The position numbers and the translations under genes were made by a program. The notes under the pieces are model-generated. The model saw nothing but the letters and a program-made list of their open reading frames with translations. It did not search any database and was not told the DNA's origin. From Pachypanchax playfairii (Eukaryota; Chordata; Actinopteri; Cyprinodontiformes; Aplocheilidae), in NCBI GenBank assembly GCA_006937955.1, contig SSNP01000092.1:1137453-1201452 (forward strand): a stretch of 64,000 bases of DNA. The letters are read 5' to 3'. Below, piece by piece: positions 1 to 13,300 of the stretch (the first letter of the stretch is position 1; each line of letters begins with the position of its first letter).

Positions 1-536
1 TCATTTTTAATAATATTTTATTTTTTATCTAATTCACCATCATTTGTTGTAACAAACAGAAGAAAATAAAACCTCTTTCAATTCACTGAGTTTTTTGTGG
101 TAGAAGTATCAGCATTGGTACTCGGTATCAGTTAGTACTCTGATCCGAGTATCAGTATCGTTGCATCACTATTTGAAACATCTACCTTCTTAAAGAAACA
201 GTCTCATTGAAAAACTAGGAGAAAAATTTTTAAATTCTGGATTTGTTTTTTCTTACACAGTCTGGAGTCGGAGTGTCGTCTGGTATTCTGTGTATACGCA
301 ACAGTTAAAGTATTATATGTATTTTCAGGGTTCCAAAAACCCATAAAACTAAAAGAATAATGAATTTTATATATTTAAAGCAAAACTATTTTCATATTTG
401 TTTGTTGTGCCACAGTGATTGAGAAGCAGGAAACACCAGTTTCCAGATGTTTGTTGTGTTGGATTTATCCGGGCGTGGTTTCTGCTTCCTGTCCCAAACC
501 TTTAGATGAACCGTTATCTGGAGACAAGAAGAAAAA
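1..536 (-). other. Probable mast3 3' UTR and flank
   Basis: AT-rich sequence just downstream of the mast3 stop. A TTTATT at 17-22 reads AATAAA on the minus strand and could be a polyadenylation signal. Bases 110-170 contain repeated GAGTATC/GATAC-like words that may be an old mobile-element end. No coding sequence seen. Confidence 0.4.
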
Positions 537-1384
537 CTAACAGACTTTTTTGTCTTTGGATGTTGTTTTCTGCCGTGTGGAACAACCTGCTCCTCCTTCT
601 TCCAGCTTCTGGCTGGATTTCGACGGTGTCGAGTTGTTTAAGGACGTCTTACATGGTTCCGTGAGCAGAGGCTGCAGCTTCTCTTCTCTTTTCTCCGTGT
701 CATCAAAGTTTAGTTCCTGCACGGCGCTCTGCTTCTTGAAGGAGTCTCTGCGCTCCGACAGCGCCAGCTTCCTGACGACGTCCTTTGATTGATGGCTGCC
801 TCCGCGATGCTGAGGCGAGCTGGTGGAGCGCTGCTGGTTGCTGCTTCCACCCGCCGTGTCTGGCTGCTCTCTTGGCGCGCCGACGTACCGCCCCTGACGA
901 CCGTGCTCGCCGACACAGACAAACCTTGTGGTGGCGTCTCCTTCGTCTTCTGGCCCCTCCCCTTCAGAAAGAGGCATCTCCACAGTGTGACGACTGTAAG
1001 CCTTTCTATCTCCGGGGTAACCTCCCATCCCCGGTTTGTCTCCAGTCAACTTCTCTGCTGACTGAACTCTCTTGAGCAGAGGCGAGCGCGGTGGTTCGAT
1101 GCTGCGCGGACGCATGGAGTGACGAGCAATGGTGGGGGGTGATAATGTCTTTGGCTTTCCGTGGAAACTCTGAATGGATTTGGGATGATTCTGAAGGCAG
1201 GATGGAGAGCACTGTGGAGAGAGAGGCTGAGGAGGAGGGATACAGGCCAGCGGTGAAGGAGGAATACTGCTGGTGGACTTGCAACGACCAGCTTTAGCGT
1301 AGCGCCCATGAACACGAAGGGAGCTGGGCCGAGCCTGAGGTACGGGTGAGTTAGGGGAACTAGAGCAGGGAGAGGAACTGGAGT
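537..1384 (-). CDS. mast3: mast3 terminal coding exon 27
   Basis: Acceptor tcttcctgttag before DSSSSPCSSSPNSP; stop TAG at 537-539. Contains STSSIPPSPLACIPPPQ, EPPRSPLLKRVQSAEKL (invariant in MASTs) and LSERRDSFKKQ near the end. The frame stays open rightward to 1604 but that stretch is intron plus exon 26 in another frame. The short tail after PDZ suits MAST3. Confidence 0.92.
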
Positions 1385-4300
1385 CTAACAGGAAGAGACA
1401 AGATGCATTTAGAGGAATGTTGATGATATAAAAACACAAGTCACCCCGACTCACCTCCAGAATGATCGGGAGCAGGAGACCGACACGGTGTAGAAGGTCC
1501 AGGAGAGAGACTCTGTGTGGGGGAACCAGACAAGCTGTCGCTGGATGACTGCTGGAAGCCTGAAGAGAAGCTGCGACTGCTCTGCATGGGAGGCAGCGGC
1601 GCATGCTTTGATGCCTTTTTAAAGATACGACGCCGAGAGCTGCAGAAGAAGAAGAAAATAAATGGTGTGAACTAAATCAGCCCTCAGAGGAAGTAGTTTA
1701 TATGTTCTATACCTTCACTCTTCTACATGAACACAATGTGTTCTTATTAAGGTGGAACTCGTGTTACTGAAGCTGCAGCTTGTTTTACTGCATCAGTTAT
1801 ATTTTAGATGAGTTGATCCCATCAAATACAAACTGAATCATATTTTCTCAGTTTCAGCATCTGATACGTTGTTTGTTTTTTTTACGAACTCTGTATGTAT
1901 TTTATTTAAAGACCCACTCTGATGAGAGTCATGGTTTCATGTTGTTAACATGTTGCTGTGGCGTGTTTCTGATGCTAGAGGATGGATCTTAAAAGGTCAT
2001 TTCATACAAATTTCAGGACTTTGTGATTATTTCTTAACTATTAACCAGTATTATGAAACATTTTATACAAAAAAACATCAGGAAACACTGATTAACAGAC
2101 CTTTCAATCTGTCTGCATTAAAATTCGGGTGGTTCTGTCAGGCCTCGAGCAGCAGCTCTGATTGGTTAACAAATTAGCCTATGAGAGAACAGCTTCCTGT
2201 TTCCAGCCCCGCTGCACATGGCAACAGCGCACCGAGTATCTTCCTGTTTGCTACGTCTTATGCTAACAGCTTTTAGCCAGCAGCATGCTAGGCGTGGTTT
2301 CAACTGCAGGAGCTGATGAATACTAACGAACAAAGGAGTTGTAATGAAACAGATACAGGCCGTTAGAACTCGGGTTTTATCACCACCTGCGTAGTTTGAG
2401 AGATTAAAACTGAAAGAGAAGTTTTTGACCTGTTTTCACCCACTATGAAGGTAAGAACACCTGTGGAGCTAAAATATTCAACAGAAACCTCAGAAACACT
2501 GTTTTTAATGGAAGGGACTCTTTAAAACCTGATGGATAACCAACAGGAAGCTGGATCTTCTCGTCTCACGTACCTGTCCTGTCCATCCTTGGACTTGCTT
2601 TTTTTGCTGCGTCTGGCCATCTTCGTCTTGTAGCTCGCCTTCCTAGCAGGACCCACCTTGATAGACGTGTTCTCAAGTGGAGTTGTTTGTAGAGTCACCT
2701 TGTTCCCACTCTGTGGATTCATAGAAACCAGAACCTTTAAACAAGCTGTTGTGTTTATAAACGTGTGTCTGAGTTCCTGCAGGGTGTGGACACGGAGGAC
2801 ACTGATGAATCTTTAATGACTCACAGCATCTTTTTACTTTGTTATTTACAGTCAATCATGTTGCTGTTTCCTCCCAAAAGAAGAAGGTCTGGAGTTTTAC
2901 AGCTAAGACGACGATCAGAGTCACATTAATCTTAATTTACTCGACAAACTGTGTATAAATAAACATGTTTACTGTGATGGAAGAGCTGCATCTACATCCG
3001 TTTATTAATGAGTCACTTTCAATCAGCTCTATTGGCTTAAACTGTTTCTTTCTTCATACAAGCTGATTCATCAGGAACATGTTTGTTTTTTTATAACCAG
3101 ATCTGAATTTGGCAGGATTTTTAAATTTGGGGACAAAATATTCAGTTTCACATGTAAATTTGATTTCTTTCAACCAAGTCTACAGTATCTGTGACGTCAC
3201 GTACCTTGAGCAGGACTTCCACCACCTCAGTGTGTACGAGGCCCTGGACCGACTCCCCGTTGACATGAGTGATGAGGTCACCAGCCCTCAGTCCTGCCTC
3301 GTGTGCTGGACTGCCATCGTCAACACACTGAACGGAAACACCATCAAAATATACGCTCAACCAGAACTCTCTGAATCCGTTACGAAAGGAGACGTGATGT
3401 TTATTTATTTATTCTCTGTTTGAGAGAACATACATACCCAGACCATGTGATGAACCGTGTAGACATCAGTGTCCCCCAAGTACACGCGAATAGCTCGCAG
3501 AGTAAAACCAAACTTCCTCCCCGAGCTGTGGATGACCACCGGAGGCCTGAGGCAGCTGATGTTGATGGACAGGTCCCGGCTGGGGGAGGAGTCTCTGGAC
3601 GACGGGTTGGACGACAGCGACAGAGACGATTTGGGACTTAGAGGAGGAACAGAGTCATCTGGATTGAAATGAAGACGACAAGGAGAGAATCAGTTCAGTC
3701 TTTAAACAGGACGGACTCGTGTACTTACATGTGATACACACATATACAGTATGTATACTGATGGGAAAAAGTATTTGCCCCCTACAGATCCGAGTGTTTT
3801 TACTTTTTGTGACTCTGAAGTGTTTCAGAATCCAGTAAATGTTTATATCAGACAAAAATAACCCGAGTAATTATTAAATTAAGCTTTTGAATGATTTCTT
3901 TTATAAAAAAGTTATTAACACTGTATGAAAAAGTATTTGCCCCCTCGACCTGTTAAAGTCCTGCTGTAGAGTCTCTATCAGGTAATCAAATCATCACAAA
4001 CAGGAAACTAAAGATCATCAATAAGTTGAAGGATGTTTCCTTTTATTAAAATCTAATTCATGAGGTGTTTTAATTGTTTGGACTCGTTAAACACGTCCAG
4101 ATCGTACCAGGTGTGATGATGAGCGAGAGACCAGAAACTGAAGCCGACTTGGGGACGTTCCCAGTTGGGGATCTGGTTTTTTCTGGGGTCTCCAGCTGGT
4201 GGGCAATACGTCTTGAGGCTCCTCTGCGATACGACGGTCTGGTACCCGTACTGTTACTCCGGAGACGGATCCGCCGCAGGTTGGAGACCATCCCATCTGT

Positions 4301-7300
4301 CAGAGAGAGTCGAATGTGAACGCTGATGTTTCAATAACACAAATAAAAGTTTATAAATCTGAGTTTTACCTTCTTCCTCGGTGGGGACGGCGTAGAGAGG
4401 CGTGATGTCAAGACTCTGTGTGCTGTTCATCACTAACGGGCTGGCGCTGCGCTCTGAATGTGAACAGCTGGATGAAGCACGTGGACGAAGGCTGCGTAGG
4501 AGACACACCAGGACTTCAGACACATCTGGTTTCTTTTTAAAACTTTATATTCAAACAGAAAACTCTTAATTTAAATGATCCAGATCAGAGTCTAACACTC
4601 TACACATGAACCCATTTCTAATTCTATCTGATCACTACATCAGACTTGTCCTGTGATCCCGAGTCCAGCTGTGTTCCTACCACCTAATGTGGATCAAATG
4701 GGGAACTTTGACTCAACACTTTCAGATGATCATGTTGGAGTTGAAACTGGTCCTGTAAGATCTGAAACAGCAGCTTCTGGGTCTGAAACACTAAACGAAT
4801 GTTACAAAACAAGAACAAAAACCTTAATGCAGCTGGTTGAGTGGACACGGACACCAGCATCACCAATCCAGATGTTGGACTGGACCGTTTCAAACCCATA
4901 GCAAAGTATCACGTCCTTCTTCTGAGCTCAAACCAAAATAAAACTATTTAAAGGTGTTATATGGAATATTTTCATTAAAAGCAATATTTTTAACAAAATA
5001 ATACCTCCACAGGGTGTTTAGAGGGTTGTAGAATGAAAATACAGCATTTCCTTTAAAAATTATATTCAAAGTAAAATATTATAAAATATTAATTTTGATG
5101 GGCACGACGTTGGTATTTTGTTTCCATCTACCAGCCAATAGCTGGCAGAGCAGCGGGCACCATTTTGGGTTGCCTAATACCATTAATACTCCAGCACAGT
5201 AAGGCTGGTACTGTGGAGTCTGCAGGTCAAGCAGCTGGAAGCACCGGGGACATGTGGTGATTATATACATTATTTACTTGCCATAGAGGGTTTCCCAACA
5301 TGTGACGAGCAAGTTCTGTGTGGAAATGTTTTTATTAGCTGCTAAGCTAACACAAAGCTACATGTTGGTGAAGTTGAGGAGCTTCGGGCCACTTATTCAC
5401 TGGAAGACACACCACGGAGGATTTTATTGTTTTTTTTTATTTTATTGGATAAGTGGAGTGTGCAGGATGGTGTGTGGGGAGGAGAGAGGATCTTAAGACG
5501 GACTGCAGGAAGTTTTGGAGCCGCGGTGCAACTATGAACTCTTTGCTACGGACTGAATCAATGACTGAGCTTCAAACAGGAAGGAGCTGCTTTTATCAGA
5601 GTCAGTGTGTGATCAGCGGGACTGGAGAGCATGATTAGTGAACTGAACTCATCATATTTTATTGTCCTGCTCGGATCGGAGCGGCTTCGGTGAGGATTAT
5701 TGGTCGACCTCAGCATTGGAGCGCGTGCTCGGGGGGGTTAACGAGCCTGGCACCCAGATGGCTGAAGGTTTTGTGCTGTTATTCTGTTCATATTCCATAT
5801 ACCACCTTTAACACAAAGTTTAAACATGAGTGTAAAGTCAGAGCAGCATCTCTTATACAATCATTATAAACTTTAGAAATGTCAAACATGACGTTAGTTT
5901 CATAACAAGTATTTACCTGCTTTGTTTACAATAAATATAAACTCATTTAATTAAATTCTAGATTCTAATATAATATAAAGTCAAATGTTGCATGTTGTAA
6001 ACTTCAAGGAATTTAAATGATTTTATAATAATTAGTTATTTCCTATAAGGAATGTTTAATCAGGTGTGCTGGTTCTACACAGAGAACGTCAGTGTTCTGT
6101 TCTCATTCTTCTCTCCACACGACGCGTAGCGTTTCTCTAATGAAATCAGCTGTGTCTTTTCCCACCAGGAGCGTTTTAGACACGCATCACTCCAGCTGAT
6201 CCCAGGAGATCACAAAATCACATTAGAATTGTGAAATCACGCGTGATTTCATCAGTAAACACAACAACAACAAGCAGAGAGAAAGATGACGACATGTATC
6301 CAGAAGGTATGTGGTTTAAACCCATCAAATCTGGACGTGTCCTTTTATTTTGAAACTTCCGGGTATTTTACTTTTCATGAACGCCTGATTTCCTGTCTGG
6401 TCTAAAGTAAACTGCTGAGCTTGAAGCGTTTTAGAAGCGTAGTGGGTAAAAACCAGAGCTGCTGAGTGAAGGCTGAGACACTCTGGGACGCGTCTGATTC
6501 GTGTTGCTTCATCCCCGTGAAAACTTCCTGTTGACTTTACGCTTCACTGACGTTACACGCGCTTATGCGTCTGGTGGAAAGGAGGGGTGTGTGTCTGACT
6601 GATGTCTCACCTCCCTCTGTGTCCATCTGGCACGTCCCCAGTGGACAGGAGTTTGAGTCCGTCCCCTGGGGAAGGAACTCCTTTACCCTCCCAACGTTCC
6701 TCCTTCTCCTCGCTGCAGCTTCGCTCTGATGATGACAGACTCTGGTTGGAGGGGGTGGAGGTGAACAGGTGCTCCATGCTGCTGTACACCTGCAGATTAG
6801 AACCAAAATGTCAGATGGATCCAAAAATAACAAACACTAGATTAAATGTAATCCAGCTGAGTGGTGAGACGTACTTTACTGAAACGATGAGCTACAGAGG
6901 AGAACTGCCTGAGTTCTACAGAAGATTCATCATCATTAGTTTCTTCATCTGAATCCAAATGAGAGTAGCGTTCTGATCGTGCTGCAGGAAACCAGTCAGA
7001 GAGTTTAACCTCCATTCTACACATGCTTCATCATCACAAAGACATGAATCCAGTCAGCTGGAGGGACTTCTGATGTCATAGCTTTTTATTCTATGTTCAG
7101 GGGTGCACATAATATTTTTGTCCTGGTTCTCAGAAGAGAACCTAGGGTTGTTTCTTGGTCCTCACATTTTTAAATGTGTCTCGCTGTGTCTCTTCCGAGC
7201 TCCTCTGCTTTGTTTTTGGTTTCATCAAGCTTCAAATTCAGTCTGTTTACTTTACCTGGCTCTATATTTGTTTCAATAAAAATCCTTTAATTGTTGAAAA

Positions 7301-10300
7301 AATCAAGAGAAACTAGTAAAATATAAAAATACTGGTAAAAAAAAAACCTTCAGAGTTCAGGTTGGATTGTTTACAGGTTGGATTGTTCACTTTAATCTAC
7401 ATTTAACAGTTTGGTGTTGAAATTTATTAGTCAGCTGTTGGAGCTTCTGTCATTTACTGTAACTGTTTTTTGTTTTGAAATGATGAGGATGTTTGTAATG
7501 TGATGCAGTCAGATAAAAAGATACACTGGACAGTTATGGGGCATTGACAAATACGCTGATACTGTTGATTAAAACAGGTGGTTTTCTGTATTTTATAGCA
7601 CAAAAAGGTAGTTATACACGTCTGTGCCACGATGGTCTATTTGTCTTATTCAGTGAATTTTTTCAGTTTTGACGCGATGCAGAATCCTGCAGTCAGCTGC
7701 ACTGATCTGACTGACTGAAAATCCGTCACACTGACAAACTGATACACAGAGACAGAGAGAGACGCAGCATCAGCTGATCAGCTGGAACTTCGGCGCTCTG
7801 GCTGAGAAACATATCAGTCAAACAAAAGAAGTCAACGGGATTCTTCATTTATTTGACAATGAACCGCCTCTGATTAACCTAAAAATTCACGCAGCTCAGC
7901 CAAACCAATGTTAAGTACGCAAACGCATGTTGCAACTTTTCATCTGGTGCATTTTATATTTTGACAGTGTGTGCGGACCTGCGGACCACTTATGTGCACC
8001 CCTGTTTATAGATAAATAATAATAAACATATATTTATTCTCCAGTCATGAGCTGCGTCTGGTCTCGGGTCCCTCCACAGTTTACGGTCTTAAAGTTTACT
8101 TTCAACAAACAGTCTAAACAGAAATACTCGTGTATCATGTTCACGTGTTTAAGGTGATGTGTGTTTATCTACATACTGTCAAAATAGCTGGTGTCCTCTT
8201 CAGACTCTAGTTGAGGTATAAACTCAGCTTTCTGCCTGAGAAGACCGTTCCAGTCCAAACCCAGGAAGAACAGGTGCATCTTCACCTCGGTGGTTCCGCC
8301 TACAGCAGAAAGAAATCAGTGTTTTGTTTGTATGGGAGAGTTTTAATCAGAGACGACGGGCGTCTGGTTCAGGAGTGATGCAGGACGTAGCAGGAGACGG
8401 ACTTGGTCTGCAGATCCGGGGCGTTGGTCTGGTCTGTTACAGTGAAGAAGAAGCAGAAAGGAAAAGCTCTAGATCTACTGGTCCGTCTACGTTCTGACCC
8501 TCATCTGGTCATGAGATCTGGATCCTGACTGAAGGAACAAGATCCTGGATTCAAGTGTCTGAAATCATCTTCCCTCATTGGGCGGCTGGGCTCAGCCTCA
8601 GGGATAAGGGGCGGAGCTTAAAGAAGAGCTACTGCTCCAGGAGTCAGCGACTCGACTGTGTATGAGGGAAGAAACACGGCTGGATGGAATCTGCAGTCCG
8701 ACAATAAGCAGGATGGAAGACAGCGTGGATATACAAGGTACATACGTACATGATAGAAGTACACGGAGTTTGTTTTTGTTTCAAAATATAAACGTAAAGC
8801 TCAACTTTTGGTGTTGTCATGGAGACGCTTGGACATCTGCTCGACCACAGCATTTCAATTTCTCAGTTGATGGTCGTGCTGAGTGATCATGTGATTATTT
8901 TCAGTTCGATCACAGTGATCAGCTGTGAGACTATTTTCTGGATCAAACATGGTGGAAGCGTGCGGGTCCACTAGGGGGCGGTAATGCTCCCTGCACGTTG
9001 TTTGCCCGCCGCCATTAAACTAGAAGAAGCAGCGTGTCACGTTTTGTGTTACACTACTGCAGAAAAGCAGCAGAATGACCAAATATGGAGCTAAAAACAA
9101 CTAAATACTGTTTGATCTGAGGATTCAGTGCTGATAAATTTTAGATTTGATTTGTTTTGTGATGTTTAATTCTGTAGCTACAAAGTAGTTAAACAGTAGT
9201 TATTTAATATAAAGTGCCAGTGTCTATGGTGTGAACAACATATACATTATGTAATATGTAGCATCACAGATAATAATAAAGTTTATATTTCAGAGCAGAT
9301 AATTAGTTTATTTTGTATCTTTGTCATAAAAAAGACTCAGAAATGTTAATAAAAGATTTAAATAATATCTAGTTTCTTTACTTTTACATTTTGAGGTGCT
9401 TTAAACCTGCAATATTTAAAAAATAGTTACAAAAATTGATATTGAATGATATTAAAAAATATATTTTTTGCCATATAACCCAGGACTAGTTGATCCAGTG
9501 GGTTTTTGGGACACTAGTTTATTTTTAAGCTAACTTTGTAAAAGAAGAACATCATGTTTATGACGAGAGGTGCTTGTTTATTAACTTGAAGGTGTTTTAT
9601 TGCTGTAACTTCTGTGTCTGTAAAGATGGGAGAGTTTATTGTATGTTGTTGTTCCGTCATGTGATGAAACATGTGACTTGTACCTGTTTGTGTTTTAAAG
9701 GAATTAAATAAATGATTCTGTTCCCGAGTCGGGCTGATGATGAAATGTTTCCATGTTTTACTCGTTTATTCTGGACCATCGATGTTTCCATCAGGGTTCA
9801 GACCTGCCAACCTTGTCAAAAACCACTTGGGTTTCGCGGCTTGTTCTTATAGAATTTTGAGACTCCAGTCATGTGACTTCCCACTTCACTCAATATTCTA
9901 GTATTTAATGTTAATGATTTATTTTTTATATTACAATAGGTGTGTTTGTTTTTAAGAATGTAATATTAAATTGGCTTACAGCAAATATTTCCACATCATT
10001 GGGGCTAATTTGTGTATTACCTGCAGCTCCCTGGTGATTTATGTCCACATCATAATTACAGACGGTGCAAAACGCATGTGAGGTAGTTTAGAGGGTCTCA
10101 AGAATGGCCATTGTTATTAATATCTAGGCAATATTTACTCTATACAACAAATAATTTCTACACGTTTCACATCAAATGACCACTTTGGTTGTAAGATTCA
10201 GATAATTTATTAAATATTTGATTTTTGTCAATGAGAAAGAAGACTATTTATTATTACTATTACTATTTATCTTTGCCCTCCTTTCTCTGTTAATACATGT

Positions 10301-13300
10301 GATGATCAGTGATCAGCTGTTGTGCGCTGATCACTGATAAAGCGACACGCAAATTTCGTTCGTGCGCTCGTGCATGTATCGTTCACAGGCGGGCTAGCAA
10401 CGCCAGCCCAGTCGAGGACCAATCAGCAGATGTTTCATTGACGGACCGCTTGTTGCCTCCCGCGTAAGGTTATCAAAGCGATAGCGATGGGTTATGGAGG
10501 TCGTTTGTCACCTCCAGTGTGTTGAGTCTAAGTTTACACGTAAAGGTTCACATTCACCGAAGGCTGGCCGGTCCGCTGACACACACAGACCCGCACACGC
10601 GCGTCCTCACACACAACGAGAGAATTTACCGTTGGATGGAGAGAAGGAGCGGGCAGCAGGATGAAGCGGGGAGGCGAGGGCGGGGCTGTTACGCTGTAGG
10701 TCAGACAGACTTTATTTTCTCTGCGATGATTGGCTGAAACCTCTTCACCCCGCTTCAGCATTGTTTTTACAGAACTCACATGTGCGCAGCTTTTAGCGTA
10801 GTTTAGAGGGACGACTCGTACCCGCGTATTTAGATGCCAAACTGTGTACTTCCTACGCAAAATACGTACAGGTTGGCAGGTCTGAAGGTAAATAACTTTT
10901 ACTGCAATTTACTGATTTTTGTTTCAGTTTTCTGTGTATACAATGTAAAAACATTTAAAAGTCATAGAAAATGAATTTTTATCATTCACTGTTTTAAAAC
11001 TACAGCTTTATGTTAATAAATGACCGTTTTTGTTCTTTTCTTGAGGTTCACCATTTGTTCATGTTTTTCCATTAATCATAATATTACAAACCGGTTCCGA
11101 GACGTTCCAGAGGGTTCTGTCTCAGCAGCTGGGTGATGAGATCCTGAGCATCCAGCGGTAGTGCATCTTCTCCAACTGGCCAGATTATCTCATCTAAACA
11201 CAGAAACAATATTCAGTCAATCTAAAATAAAACTGGAGGGTTAAATCCTTCACCAGCATTAAACCTTTAGTTAAAAACAACTCAGATAAACTAGTTACCG
11301 TTAACCACTTGACCAAACAGCTGCTCTGGTGTGTCTCCAAAGAACGGTACGCAGCCGACCAGGAACTCATACAGGATGATCCCCATGGCCCACCAGTCCA
11401 CTGGTTTCCCATAACCCTGTCTCAGAATGACCTCAGGAGCGATGTACTCGGGAGTCCCACACACCTGAAGACAAGAAGAAGACATGATGGACAACAGTTC
11501 CAGGTGAAAACAAGGTCAACTAAAAGACACAAACCTGTTTGTCAATGAATTCTCGAGTGTCTTTTTCAATGTGTCCTTCATACAAGTTGGTCGTCATGTT
11601 CATGAGACCGATCTTTGACAGTCCAAAGTCGGTCAGTTTAATGTGTCCCATGGAGGTGATGAGTAAACTACACAGGAAGACAAAAACAGGTGTTTATATG
11701 TCGTATCAGATGTGTGTTGATCAGCTGACAGGAAACTCACTTGTCAGGTTTGAGGTCTCGGTGCACGATGCCGTAGTTGTGGAGGTATTCTAAAGCAAGG
11801 ACGGTCTCTGCAAAATACATCCTGGCCATGTCCACCGGGAGAGGACCGATGTTCTTTAAAAGGTTGGCGCAATCACCACCTGAGGAAAACAAAGGTGTTC
11901 ATGAGCGACCGGCCTTCGTCGGTTCCATCTTCATCATCCTCTTTATGTATCTGTACCTTCTACATACTCCATCACCATACAGAGATGTCTTCGTGTCTCA
12001 AACGAGCAGAACATGGACACAACAAACGGGTTTTCAGCGAAGGTGAGGATGTCTCGCTCCACGAACACCTGCTGGATCTGGTTCCTAAGAATCAGGTTTT
12101 GCCGGTTGATCTTCTTCATGGCGAAGCGTTGATGTGTGTCCTTGTGCCGGACGAGGTAGACGGCGCTACACGGCATGAAGAAGATCAGAACAAAAACAGT
12201 GAGAAGAAACAGGAAGTAAAACCAGCAAACAGGGATCTGTCTCACTCACCCGTAGGCACCGTTACTAATCAGCTTTATAGTCTCAAAGTCGCTCTCCAGT
12301 GGTTTTCTACGTGGCGTGCTGCTGGCTGCTCGACTCTACATCACGGAGGAATGAAGCTACTTTATTTCTTGGATTATTAAAATTTATTGTTCTGATTTCA
12401 CATCCTTTAATTAATCAGCAGGTGTTTATTGAGAGTGTTTACCTGAACAGGTGTCGCCTCTCCCGAGTCATCAGACTCTCTGCTGGCTGCTCTCTGACCT
12501 GGACTTGTTGGTTCTAGATGGACCATGTCTGTAACATGAAGAAGCTCATTCATCATGGAGGACGAGAGAAAACGTCACTAGAGGATGTAAAATCGGATGC
12601 TGCTGCTCTGCTGGAGGAAACTCGCTGTCGATACCGCCGAGGTCATGTGACCACATTCAGACGAAGCTAACAGGTGTGAACGTCTTCACTCACACCACCA
12701 GGAGGAACGTTTCTTTGAAGTGTGCTGCTGTGATTTTCTTCATGTTTGCAACTGAATGCTGATTGGCTGATGTCATGTGACCTCATGTGACCTTTTTTGT
12801 TTTGTTTGGATTTCGCACAGAAAGTTTGTGACTTCAGCCTTTTGGAAGGTTGTTGCTGTGACAACCATCTACAGAGCCAGCTGTTATCATCTGGACACCC
12901 TGGATAAGATTATAGTTTGGGGCACCGTCCCCATTGGCTCACGTACACAATAACCATACGATCGGGGGGGACGGGGGACGGGGACAGGACTCTGTCTATC
13001 TAACTGTGTCATTCCAACATAAACAAGCTTTAATAAGCAGGAGAAGAAGATTCTTCACCTTCCAGAGGATCTCTGGTGAGTCCCAGCTGACTGATGATGT
13101 ATCTGGGAATGTCACTCTTAAAGCCCTGACCCTCTTTAGCTTGATCCTCTGCTGCTTCCAAACGCTGGTAAAACTCCTCTGGATCAAACTCCTGCAGAAA
13201 AACACCAACAAACCAGCAGCAGGAAACATTTAGGATTCACTCCAGTTACATAAGAAGATGAACTGAAACACAAGCAGCGACATGTAAACACCTGTTCATG

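Noticed and set aside
550..1297. Plus-strand frames over the last mast3 exons
   Set aside because: Antisense shadows of a well supported minus-strand exon.
10519..10860. Opposed frames of 72 and 108 codons
   Set aside because: Within the hAT-like element 9799-10884; no recognisable domain.
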